From contig JAZQSD010000016.1 in the NCBI GenBank assembly GCA_045629925.1, positions 1 through 13,486 on the forward strand: DNA of 13,486 nt. The letters run 5' to 3'. Each line of letters begins with the position of its first letter. The stretch's first letter is position 1. This DNA comes from Brotonthovivens sp045629925 (lineage in GTDB: Bacteria; Bacillota; Clostridia; Lachnospirales; Lachnospiraceae). The position numbers and the translations under genes were made by a program. Shown here piece after piece: positions 1 to 6,076 of this stretch. The notes beneath the pieces were generated by a model. The model saw nothing but the letters and a program-made list of their open reading frames with translations. It was not told where the DNA came from and did no database searches.

Positions 1-843
1 GCCTCCGAGCTTCTCTACGTAAGTCAGTCTTCCTTAAGCAAGGCCATCTCTGATTTAGAAAAAGAGTTTGAAACAGAGCTTTTTACCCGCGCTTATCACA
101 AGCTGATTCTCACAGAAGCAGGTAAGGAACTGCAAAAACAGCTGGAACCATTCTTCTCCAACGAGCAAACAATGTTTGACAGCGTACGCCGCGCCAGTGT
201 CGCTAAAGAAGAATCCCTTGCCGGTTCCCTGAATCTGGGATTCATGGCCTTTGACCATGGGTTAAAAGTACCTGAAATAACACAGCGTTTTCAGAAGCAG
301 TACCCTGCCATTCAAGTAAAATATCAACGTTTTAATAAAAAAGAGATGTTTAAAAAACTGGACAACCAGACTTTAGACATGGGATGGGCTATGTTTTCCA
401 TGGATGAGCTTACTGACGAAATGGATTATCGCATTTTGGACGAGCATCACTTTTCTATTATCGCAAGAACCGATCACCCTATGGCAAGCCGCACGTCTGT
501 TTCCATCACTGAACTTCAGAATGAAAAGTTCATTGCCCACGGCCATCGAAAAAATTCCAACGAATATGCCTACTACTTTGACTGGTGTGCCCGCTGTGGC
601 ATGCAGCCAAACATTGTAGACGAATACGATTATGTGGAAAGTGTTCTGCTGATGGTACAGTCCAAAGCCGGTATTTCAATTCTTTCCGATGCAGCGCCAA
701 TCAGCGCCTTTGGCGATTTGGTCAGCATTCCTCTGGACAATGCACCAATCCTCTACAGCGGCACCTTTTGGCGAAAAGACAACGAGAATAAAGCGATTCC
801 ACTATTTGTTGATCACTATGCCAAACATTTCAAACACCTATAA
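1..843 (+). CDS. LysR-family transcriptional regulator, 5' truncated
   Basis: The reading frame is open from base 1 to a TAA at 841-843, giving 280 residues. It enters inside the N-terminal winged helix-turn-helix: the first residues read ASELLYVSQSSLSKAISDLE, the recognition-helix pattern of LysR regulators, followed by the wing (LFTRAYHKLILTEAGKEL). Roughly 15-20 residues, including the start codon, lie outside the window. From about residue 70 it continues as a periplasmic-binding-protein-like effector domain, and the total size fits the usual ~300-residue family length. LysR proteins bind DNA as oligomers and respond to a small-molecule co-inducer, which cannot be deduced here. The gene converges on the flavoprotein gene and shares its terminator. 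Any divergently transcribed target would lie left of the window, so a link to the hydrolase or flavoprotein is only a guess. Codon use favours C-ending codons more than the neighbouring minus-strand operon does. Confidence 0.93.
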   Translation, partial: ASELLYVSQSSLSKAISDLEKEFETELFTRAYHKLILTEAGKELQKQLEPFFSNEQTMFDSVRRASVAKEESLAGSLNLGFMAFDHGLKVPEITQRFQKQYPAIQVKYQRFNKKEMFKKLDNQTLDMGWAMFSMDELTDEMDYRILDEHHFSIIARTDHPMASRTSVSITELQNEKFIAHGHRKNSNEYAYYFDWCARCGMQPNIVDEYDYVESVLLMVQSKAGISILSDAAPISAFGDLVSIPLDNAPILYSGTFWRKDNENKAIPLFVDHYAKHFKHL

Positions 844-847
844 CACC

Positions 848-894
848 AAAAAGGCTAGAAAGCATCTGTTTTCAAGATGTTTTCTAGCCTTTTT
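848..894. terminator. Bidirectional intrinsic terminator between convergent genes
   Basis: A 20-bp stem (848-867 with 875-894) has one G-T pair and a 7-nt loop. The stem begins with five A and ends with five T, so a T-run follows the GC-rich core on either strand. It lies 4 bp after the LysR stop and 15 bp from the flavoprotein stop, so it can end both convergent transcripts. Confidence 0.93.
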
Positions 895-909
895 ACTGCT
901 TTTTAAATC

Positions 910-1836
910 TTATTTTGTTAATTCTGGTAATACAACTGCGTAGTTTTTATCAGCGTATTCTTTACGTTTTTCAACGATTGTTTCTCTACCCTGAGCAGCT
1001 TTCATATGACCTTTTCTGATGTTGTTGTCATGGAGATCCTGACCCCATTTGCTCCAACGGTTTTTAGCTTTTTCTTCTTCTGTGAATTCAGCTACTAATT
1101 CGCCATCAATGATGCTTACGTTTGCTTTTGTTAAGCACTGTGGACAGTAGATACCATCTTCACGTACTTCAAGCATTGTGCCGTGGCAATCTGGACATAC
1201 GCCCTTTGGTCCTCTGTAAGCTGGAACTTTGCCTTCTGCTTTTTCTAATAAAGCTTCTGCAACGTTTTCGCCAAGTAATCTGATACGGGAAAGCATTTCG
1301 TCTTCTAATACGATAGCACCAACGCCTGGTACGAAGTCAAAGTGTACAGAGTCAACGATTGCATCGTAAGAACCTACGTATTCCATACAAGCCATACGTG
1401 TTGCGTTTAATGTGAAGTTTGTCCAGTCTGTTCCGCCGAGGGAGAATGCTGCACCAACTTTGTGATTTGCATGAACAAGTTCACGATAATCACCTGAAGC
1501 ATGTAATTTGTTCAGGAAATTGATAAATGGACCTGTTGGCATTAAGTTGTAAGCTGGAGAAGATACGATAATCGCATCTGCTTCTCTCATAAGCTGTTCG
1601 ATAAAGTAGTAATGATCAGCATCCTTTGGAGTGATACATCTGAAATCAAAGTTACCTTTTAAGTGATTCATCATACAAGCTTCACAACCTGTACATTTGA
1701 TAACTTCTGCTTCCATAAGTCTAACAATTTTGCATTCTACGCCTTCGATTTTGGATTCGATTGCATTGAACGCTTCTTTCATTAAGATTTCTGTGTTACC
1801 GTTAATACGGCCAGCGCAAATACCTAAGACCTTCAT
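910..1836 (-). CDS. Flavodoxin-fold reductase, iron-sulfur-flavoprotein-like, with C-terminal zinc ribbon
   Basis: The 308-residue protein starts MKVLGICAGR with a GRxNGNTE-type loop (residues 10-16), as in NADPH-dependent FMN reductase/flavodoxin-like proteins that bind FMN phosphate there. C48-x2-C51-x2-C54 followed by C67 resembles the compact cluster motif of iron-sulfur flavoproteins, although the last gap (12 residues) is longer than usual. SSPAYNLMPTGPFINFL (92-108) matches the conserved flavin/dimer region of the family. Residues 214-234 contain a second metal site, CPDC-x13-CPQC, a rubredoxin-like or zinc ribbon not part of the basic fold, followed by a charged helical tail. Likely role: cytoplasmic electron transfer or reduction of a small substrate; the substrate is unknown. 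The start at 1836 is chosen over an upstream ATG at 1920 because AAAGGAGAG precedes it and a good promoter (1888-1916) overlaps the longer version. Codon use is strongly biased, suggesting high expression. Confidence 0.85.
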   Translation of the reverse strand: MKVLGICAGRINGNTEILMKEAFNAIESKIEGVECKIVRLMEAEVIKCTGCEACMMNHLKGNFDFRCITPKDADHYYFIEQLMREADAIIVSSPAYNLMPTGPFINFLNKLHASGDYRELVHANHKVGAAFSLGGTDWTNFTLNATRMACMEYVGSYDAIVDSVHFDFVPGVGAIVLEDEMLSRIRLLGENVAEALLEKAEGKVPAYRGPKGVCPDCHGTMLEVREDGIYCPQCLTKANVSIIDGELVAEFTEEEKAKNRWSKWGQDLHDNNIRKGHMKAAQGRETIVEKRKEYADKNYAVVLPELTK

Positions 1837-1887
1837 TTTTTCTCTCCTTTTCTTTGTGTCACGTAGTTTTATAAACACATCTTTCTG

Positions 1888-1916
1888 ATTATACACGAAA
1901 TATTTGTTTTTGGAAA
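1888..1916 (-). promoter_or_regulatory. Sigma-A-like promoter of the flavoprotein gene
   Basis: Read on the minus strand: TTTCCA, 17 bp, TATAAT. The -10 is perfect and the -35 matches 4 of 6. It lies between the hydrolase stop and the flavoprotein start, about 45 bp before the leader/RBS, so the flavoprotein can be transcribed independently of the hydrolase. No terminator is visible between the two genes, so read-through from the hydrolase is also possible. Confidence 0.6.
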
Positions 1917-1947
1917 TCATTTTATCTGCTAATATTCCATAACATCT

Positions 1948-2871
1948 CTATCTGTAAACAGATTTTAAAAACGCCAGTGTTGCTTCACATGCTTTCAGCA
2001 TTGTGCCATCTTCCCATGCTTTTAAAGTTACCGGGTCAAGATTTCTGCCTCTTGTATCTTTAATATAGCCATTTTCAAAAAAGGCATGTGGCATATCTTC
2101 AATCAATGTATGAGAAACTTTGACACCTGCTTCTGTCAGCATCTGTGTGTACTTCATTCCTTCGTACTTCAATTCATCTCGCTCCGCAAAAATGATGATT
2201 GCCTCTGGCAAACCTTCCAATTCTTCTCTCGTTGCAAGAACAGGGGATGCCAAAACATTGGTTCTGTCAGTTTCTTCTGTGTACAACTCATTAAAAGCAA
2301 TCAACCCTTCTGGCTCAAAGCATCCTTCACTTCCTTTTTCTGTTGGCGGTGTCACCATGTCCAAAAATGGATAGATCAAGAGCTGATAATTGAACAAATC
2401 TACGCCTTTCTGTTTTGCCATTATGCAAGCTGTTGCTGCAAGATTTGCTCCTGCACTGCATCCCATTACAGAAACATGATTCGGATCAAAACCAAATTCA
2501 CCAAAGTGTTCTTTCAAATAGCATGAGCAGTCATATACATCATTTACAGGATCCGGCCATCGATAATCTGGACATTTGCGATATTCTAAAGATGCCACAT
2601 TCACATCCAGCATTTCACTTACTGCCAGCCACATATCGTCATCCAGAGCAGATCCGCCAAATACAAAGCCACCGCCGTGAAGTCCAACGATAAGAGGTGC
2701 TCCTTCTCTTTTTGCAGCGTAGAAAGCCATATCAATATCTCTATCATCTAATGATATCACACGACGCTCGCCCTTGATTGGCACCATCTTATTTAACTGG
2801 CGCATAATTCTTCCCTGCTTGGAAAATTCTTCTTTTATATGATCAACAATCTTTCTTGTCTTGCTGTCCAT
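1948..2871 (-). CDS. Alpha/beta hydrolase of the hormone-sensitive-lipase (HSL) family
   Basis: The 307-residue protein carries the HSL-family signatures in order. HGGGFVFGG (65-73) forms the oxyanion hole. GCSAGAN (137-143) is the nucleophile elbow with Ser139, where the family usually has GDSAGG. AERDELKYEG (229-238) supplies the acid Asp232, and MPHAFF (260-265) supplies His262. No signal peptide or membrane segment is seen, so it is a cytoplasmic esterase or lipase-like enzyme acting on small acyl esters or lactones. The substrate is not readable. AGAGGAGAA precedes the ATG at 2871, and an independent promoter (2921-2949) lies just beyond the terminator of the thiolase operon. It is therefore a separate transcription unit from that operon but could be co-transcribed with the flavoprotein downstream. 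The conserved Asp after the Gly of the nucleophile elbow is replaced by Cys, which is seen in some family members. Confidence 0.9.
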   Translation of the reverse strand: MDSKTRKIVDHIKEEFSKQGRIMRQLNKMVPIKGERRVISLDDRDIDMAFYAAKREGAPLIVGLHGGGFVFGGSALDDDMWLAVSEMLDVNVASLEYRKCPDYRWPDPVNDVYDCSCYLKEHFGEFGFDPNHVSVMGCSAGANLAATACIMAKQKGVDLFNYQLLIYPFLDMVTPPTEKGSEGCFEPEGLIAFNELYTEETDRTNVLASPVLATREELEGLPEAIIIFAERDELKYEGMKYTQMLTEAGVKVSHTLIEDMPHAFFENGYIKDTRGRNLDPVTLKAWEDGTMLKACEATLAFLKSVYR

Positions 2872-2920
2872 TATCTTTTCTCCTCTTTTCTAACCATTTC
2901 ATAATAAACATTTTGCTTAT

Positions 2921-2949
2921 ATTATAAAAACCATTCTCTCTCATTGCAA
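2921..2949 (-). promoter_or_regulatory. Sigma-A-like promoter of the hydrolase gene
   Basis: On the minus strand: TTGCAA (2944-2949), 17 bp spacer, TATAAT (2921-2926). The predicted start lies about 40 bp upstream of the hydrolase ATG. It begins just after the operon terminator, so the hydrolase appears to be an independent unit. Confidence 0.7.
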
Positions 2950-2982
2950 GCCAGAGTAAAAAGTTGCTTGTTTTAACATATA

Positions 2983-3016
2983 AAGAGAGCGTGCCTTATA
3001 CAAAGCACGCCCTCTT
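2983..3016 (-). terminator. Intrinsic terminator of the thiolase-buk operon
   Basis: A 12-bp stem with one mismatch (2983-2994 with 3005-3016) and a 10-nt loop begins 24 bp downstream of the kinase stop. On the minus strand the stem ends in CTCTCTTTATAT, a moderate T-tract. Its core GCACGCCC recurs in the hairpin at 5306-5333. Confidence 0.8.
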
Positions 3017-3039
3017 GTATTTAATGGAGTGATGTATTC

Positions 3040-4146
3040 TTATTTAACAAAGTCAAAACCTATCCAAACTGGTACACCTGTATATGTTTTAGCTTCTTCT
3101 ACACCGTTTAATACACGGTTAGCGCCTGCTGCCATAGCTTCCATTTCGAATTCGCCTGGGTAAGCAGATACTGGCGCAATCCATTCACATGCTTCTTTGA
3201 TCTTAGCAACAAGTTCTTTGTTGTAAACCATACCACCGCCAAGGAGGATACCGTCTACTTTTCCGTGAAGTACAGATGCCATGGAACCGATGCATTTTGT
3301 GATCTGGTAGATCATTGTGTTCCATACCATTGCTGCATATTCATCGCCTTCTGCTGCACGGTTGCTGATTTCTAAAGCATCAGAGGAATCGAAGTGGCTT
3401 ACGAAACCGCCGCTTCTTGTGCAGATAGCTTTTACTTCAGCCATATCTTTATCTTTGATGTATCTTAAGAAGTTGCCAACTGGAAGTTCACCACATCTTG
3501 TTGGAGACATTGGACCTTCACCGCCAACGATATCAAAACCGTCAACCATTTTGCCCTGTCTGTGAGCAGATACGGATACACCGCCACCGATGTGGCATAC
3601 TACGTAGTTCTGTTCTTCGTATTTTTTACCTTCGGAATCAGCGTGACGAATTGCTGTTTCTTTTAAGTTCAACGCATGAAGGTGGCAAGATCTGTAAATA
3701 CCTTTCATACCTGTCATACGAGCAAGATCCTGATATTCATCAACGTCTGGTGGGTTTACTACGAATGCTGGAACATTGTACTGTTTTGCAAATTCATTAG
3801 CAATCTGTGGTCCTAACTGTGCTGGATGCTGGATACCGTTTGCACCTCTTTCAGCATGGTCAAGCATTACATCGTTCATTCCGTATGTACCGCCTTCCAT
3901 AGCAAGAAGTCCGCCGCCACGGCCTACAAATGCATCAACATCATCAAGTGTAATGCCTGCTTCTTCAAGAAGGCTCATGATTGTTTCTACACGGTATGGT
4001 TTCTGAGCAGAAATACCATCGTATTCAGCTAATTTTTTAGCGTCATGGGATACGTTCTTAGAGAAAAGAACTTCTTCACCCTGGATTAAAGCGATCTTTG
4101 TAGATGTAGAACCTGGGTTGATCGCAAAAATTTTATATGCTTTCAT
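3040..4146 (-). CDS. buk: Butyrate kinase-family acyl kinase
   Basis: The 368-residue protein is of the ASKHA acetokinase fold. INPGSTSTK (9-17) is the first phosphate loop. GRGGG (75-79), the GGTYGMN stretch (85-91), HIGGGVSVSAHR (185-196) and LLGGG (301-305) follow in the order typical of butyrate kinases. The reaction is acyl phosphate plus ADP to carboxylic acid plus ATP in the cytoplasm, giving substrate-level phosphorylation. Length is slightly above the usual ~355. Around the substrate pocket it has HPAQLG at 107-112, where butyrate kinases as I recall them have HASNLG, so a substrate other than butyrate (branched or substituted acyl) is possible. It is the last gene of the operon, paired with the phosphotransacylase upstream but separated from it by 99 bp that hold a hairpin. 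AGGAGA precedes the ATG. The family assignment is firm; the exact substrate is not. Confidence 0.93.
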   Translation of the reverse strand: MKAYKIFAINPGSTSTKIALIQGEEVLFSKNVSHDAKKLAEYDGISAQKPYRVETIMSLLEEAGITLDDVDAFVGRGGGLLAMEGGTYGMNDVMLDHAERGANGIQHPAQLGPQIANEFAKQYNVPAFVVNPPDVDEYQDLARMTGMKGIYRSCHLHALNLKETAIRHADSEGKKYEEQNYVVCHIGGGVSVSAHRQGKMVDGFDIVGGEGPMSPTRCGELPVGNFLRYIKDKDMAEVKAICTRSGGFVSHFDSSDALEISNRAAEGDEYAAMVWNTMIYQITKCIGSMASVLHGKVDGILLGGGMVYNKELVAKIKEACEWIAPVSAYPGEFEMEAMAAGANRVLNGVEEAKTYTGVPVWIGFDFVK

Positions 4147-4182
4147 TTTAATTTCTCCTATTAAAAGACCTTTTTTACAAAA

Positions 4183-4204
4183 GGGGAATTTCGATGAAAT
4201 CCCC
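4183..4204 (-). terminator. Hairpin with short T-tract between the phosphotransacylase and kinase genes (possible attenuator)
   Basis: GGGGAATTTC (4183-4192) pairs with GAAATCCCC (4196-4204) around a 3-nt loop with one bulged A. On the minus strand the stem is followed by TTTTGT. It looks like a weak or partial intrinsic terminator inside the operon, which could lower kinase expression relative to the upstream genes or stabilise a processed upstream mRNA. Confidence 0.5.
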
Positions 4205-4245
4205 CCTCTATGCTATATTTTGATTCTAGAATCCAAATATTCTTA

Positions 4246-5250
4246 CTATTTTTTTGCACCTGCTGCACGAACTGCAGAGATAATGATATTACCTTTGATT
4301 TCAGATACAGGAGCACTTCTAGAGCAGTCACAAACTACTTTGTTGAAGCCCTGAAGCATTGGTCCGTAAGAATCAGCTTTGCCGAATGTCTGGATCAGCT
4401 TAACTGCAACGTTACCTACGTTTAAGTCTGGCCAAATAAGAACATTTGCTTTACCAGCAACTTTGCTTTCGTTCTTAACTTTCTTAGCAGCGATAGCTGG
4501 AACGATAGCTGCATCAAGCTGGAATTCACCATCGATAGCAAGATCTGGACGAGCTTCCTGTGCGATTGCTAATGCTTCTTTTACTTTGTCAATTAATTCG
4601 CCCTGACCGCTGCCCTGTGTAGAGTAAGATACCATAGCACATCTTGGTTCCCAGTCAAGTAATTCAGCAACTGTATCACATGCTGCGATTGCGATGGACG
4701 CAAGCTGTTCTGGGTTTGGATTTGTACATACTGCACTGTCACCGATTGCAAGAAGAGAACCTTCGCTGCCTTCGTAACCTGGAATATCACAAAGACCGAT
4801 ACTGGAGATTGTGCTAAGACCTGGTTTTAAACCGATGATCATCTGGCCAGCCATGAGAACATCACCTGTTGTGTAGTCGATACCAGCAAATGTTACATCT
4901 GCTTCTTCAACTGCCTGCATTACCATTGCATAGTAAAGTGGATCCTGCATACGACGGCCAAGTGCTTTTTCTTTCAGCATTGTTTCTGGCATTGCTACGT
5001 ATTTAGCAATTAATTCGTTTTTGTATGTTTCTTCAGCGATATCAACGATTGTGAAAACATCAACATCGTATCCTCTTTCGATAGCTGCTGCTTTGATTTC
5101 TTCTGCATTACCAACTAATACAGGTACGATATATCCTTCTGTACCACATTCGTAAGCAGCCTGCATCATTTTTTCGTTCATTGCTTCTGGGAAAGCAACT
5201 TTCTGAGGATTTAATTTTGCTTTTGCATAAAGCTGTTCTAATACGTTCAT
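4246..5250 (-). CDS. Phosphotransacetylase/phosphotransbutyrylase-family phosphate acyltransferase
   Basis: The 334-residue protein has the size and C-terminal blocks of phosphate acetyltransferase (Pta), not the ~300 residues of typical Ptb. MVSYSTQGSGQG (206-217), DGEFQLDAA (240-248), WPDLNVGNVAVKL (273-285) and GPMLQGFNK (296-304) line up with the Pta active-site blocks. Several positions usually strict in Pta differ: GNIGYK reads GNVAVK, NDLSRG reads CDCSRS, and an Arg in the VLR motif reads VLM (131-133). Expected reaction: acyl-CoA (or an acyl-carrier thioester) plus phosphate to acyl phosphate plus thiol, feeding the kinase downstream. The substitutions and the butyrate-kinase partner suggest a substrate other than acetyl-CoA (inference). 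The start at 5250 is preferred over 5265 because GGAGG lies 8 bases before the second ATG and overlaps the first. 106 bp with a strong hairpin separates it from the carrier-protein gene. Confidence 0.88.
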   Translation of the reverse strand: MNVLEQLYAKAKLNPQKVAFPEAMNEKMMQAAYECGTEGYIVPVLVGNAEEIKAAAIERGYDVDVFTIVDIAEETYKNELIAKYVAMPETMLKEKALGRRMQDPLYYAMVMQAVEEADVTFAGIDYTTGDVLMAGQMIIGLKPGLSTISSIGLCDIPGYEGSEGSLLAIGDSAVCTNPNPEQLASIAIAACDTVAELLDWEPRCAMVSYSTQGSGQGELIDKVKEALAIAQEARPDLAIDGEFQLDAAIVPAIAAKKVKNESKVAGKANVLIWPDLNVGNVAVKLIQTFGKADSYGPMLQGFNKVVCDCSRSAPVSEIKGNIIISAVRAAGAKK

Positions 5251-5305
5251 TTCTATATCCTCCATAGGACCTTATATTCAAAAAAATTATTATTTTACAA
5301 TGATT

Positions 5306-5333
5306 GGGCGTGTAGAAATACTTCTGCACGCCC
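5306..5333. other. Strong intercistronic stem-loop between carrier-protein and phosphotransacylase genes
   Basis: GGGCGTG (5306-5312) pairs with CACGCCC (5327-5333), extended inward by TAGAA/TTCTG to a 12-bp stem with a 4-nt loop. On the minus (operon) strand it is followed by AATCATTG, not a T-tract, so it is more likely an mRNA stability or processing element than a terminator. Confidence 0.6.
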
Positions 5334-5356
5334 TGTTTGTTGATTTAGAATAGTTC

Positions 5357-5596
5357 TTACAGTTCTTCTTCTACTTTGTCAACTAATTCGCCGATTGTTG
5401 CACAAGCGCTTGCTTCTGGAAGAGATACTAAAACGTCAAGTTCGTTTTCGATCTGAGAAACAAGACCAACCATGATTACGGAAGCTCCGCCGAGTTCTTC
5501 TTTGATTTTTGTGTCAACGCTTAATTCAGCGATGTCTTTTTTGTAAGCGAATGCTACACATTCAAGTACTTTTGCTTCAAGTTCTTTTCTATCCAT
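5357..5596 (-). CDS. Stand-alone acyl/peptidyl carrier protein
   Basis: A 79-residue acidic, helical protein of normal acyl-carrier size. The centre reads ELGGASVIMVGLVSQIENEL (34-53), which matches the carrier-protein helix II region with Ser39 as the expected 4'-phosphopantetheine attachment site. The motif is GGxS, as in NRPS peptidyl carrier proteins, rather than the DSL of fatty-acid ACPs, so it is unlikely to be the housekeeping AcpP. No phosphopantetheinyl transferase or adenylating enzyme is in the window. It lies between the DUF35 gene (47 bp upstream) and the phosphotransacylase gene (106 bp downstream), with AAAGGAGATCA before the ATG. The expected role is to carry an acyl group as a thioester to or from the thiolase-fold enzyme. 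Whether it is actually modified is unknown, because the usual Asp before Ser is Ala38. Confidence 0.85.
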   Translation of the reverse strand: MDRKELEAKVLECVAFAYKKDIAELSVDTKIKEELGGASVIMVGLVSQIENELDVLVSLPEASACATIGELVDKVEEEL

Positions 5597-5643
5597 TGTT
5601 TTGATCTCCTTTTGTTTATATAAATAATATTTTTAACTGATTC

Positions 5644-6057
5644 TTACGCTTCTTCTACTAAATCGAATACTACTGTTTTGTAGCCATCTCTCTGGTAGAT
5701 TGCTGCTTTTACAGGAACTGGAAGTTTGTCTAACAGTTCTTTACGTTTTTTCTTGTTGATACCGCGAACTACAGCGTTTAATCTAGCACCTTCTTCGATT
5801 TCAACTTCGCCATATGCGTATGGTTTTAAGTCAGCATAATCTGGTTTTGTGGAAAGAGCTGCTGGTAATACGATAGAGTGCATTACAGCGTTACCGCTGA
5901 TTTCAACCCATTCTGTCTGCATGCATCCGCATGTGTTGCAAGCTGCTACTGGTGGGAATTCTACAGCTCCACAATCTGGACATTTACGTCCTGTGATTTT
6001 GCCTTCTTCAAGATTATCATAAAATGTTTTAACAATTCTCTCTAATTTAATTGCCAT
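5644..6057 (-). CDS. DUF35-type zinc-ribbon/OB-fold thiolase partner protein
   Basis: The 137-residue protein has an N-terminal helix, a rubredoxin-like zinc ribbon C26-PD-C29 ... C40-NT-C43 (with an additional C45), then a beta-rich OB-fold segment containing PYAYGEVEIEEGARLNAVV (79-97). This is the DUF35/OB-fold acyl-CoA-associated family. Its members are obligate partners of thiolase-superfamily enzymes: the archaeal acetoacetyl-CoA thiolase/HMG-CoA synthase complex, PhlB in diacetylphloroglucinol synthesis, and the DUF35 domain of ChsH2 with aldolase Ltp2. They help bind the CoA or carrier substrate. The gene follows the thiolase stop by 19 bp with a perfect AGGAGGT site, so the two are probably translated together and form a complex. 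Length is normal for the family. Confidence 0.92.
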   Translation of the reverse strand: MAIKLERIVKTFYDNLEEGKITGRKCPDCGAVEFPPVAACNTCGCMQTEWVEISGNAVMHSIVLPAALSTKPDYADLKPYAYGEVEIEEGARLNAVVRGINKKKRKELLDKLPVPVKAAIYQRDGYKTVVFDLVEEA

Positions 6058-6076
6058 GATAGATTACCTCCTAGTC

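Noticed and set aside
2086..2526. Plus-strand open frame of 146 codons inside the hydrolase gene
   Set aside because: Antisense shadow of a well-supported gene with clear HSL motifs; composition is Cys/Phe/His-rich and there is no ribosome binding site.
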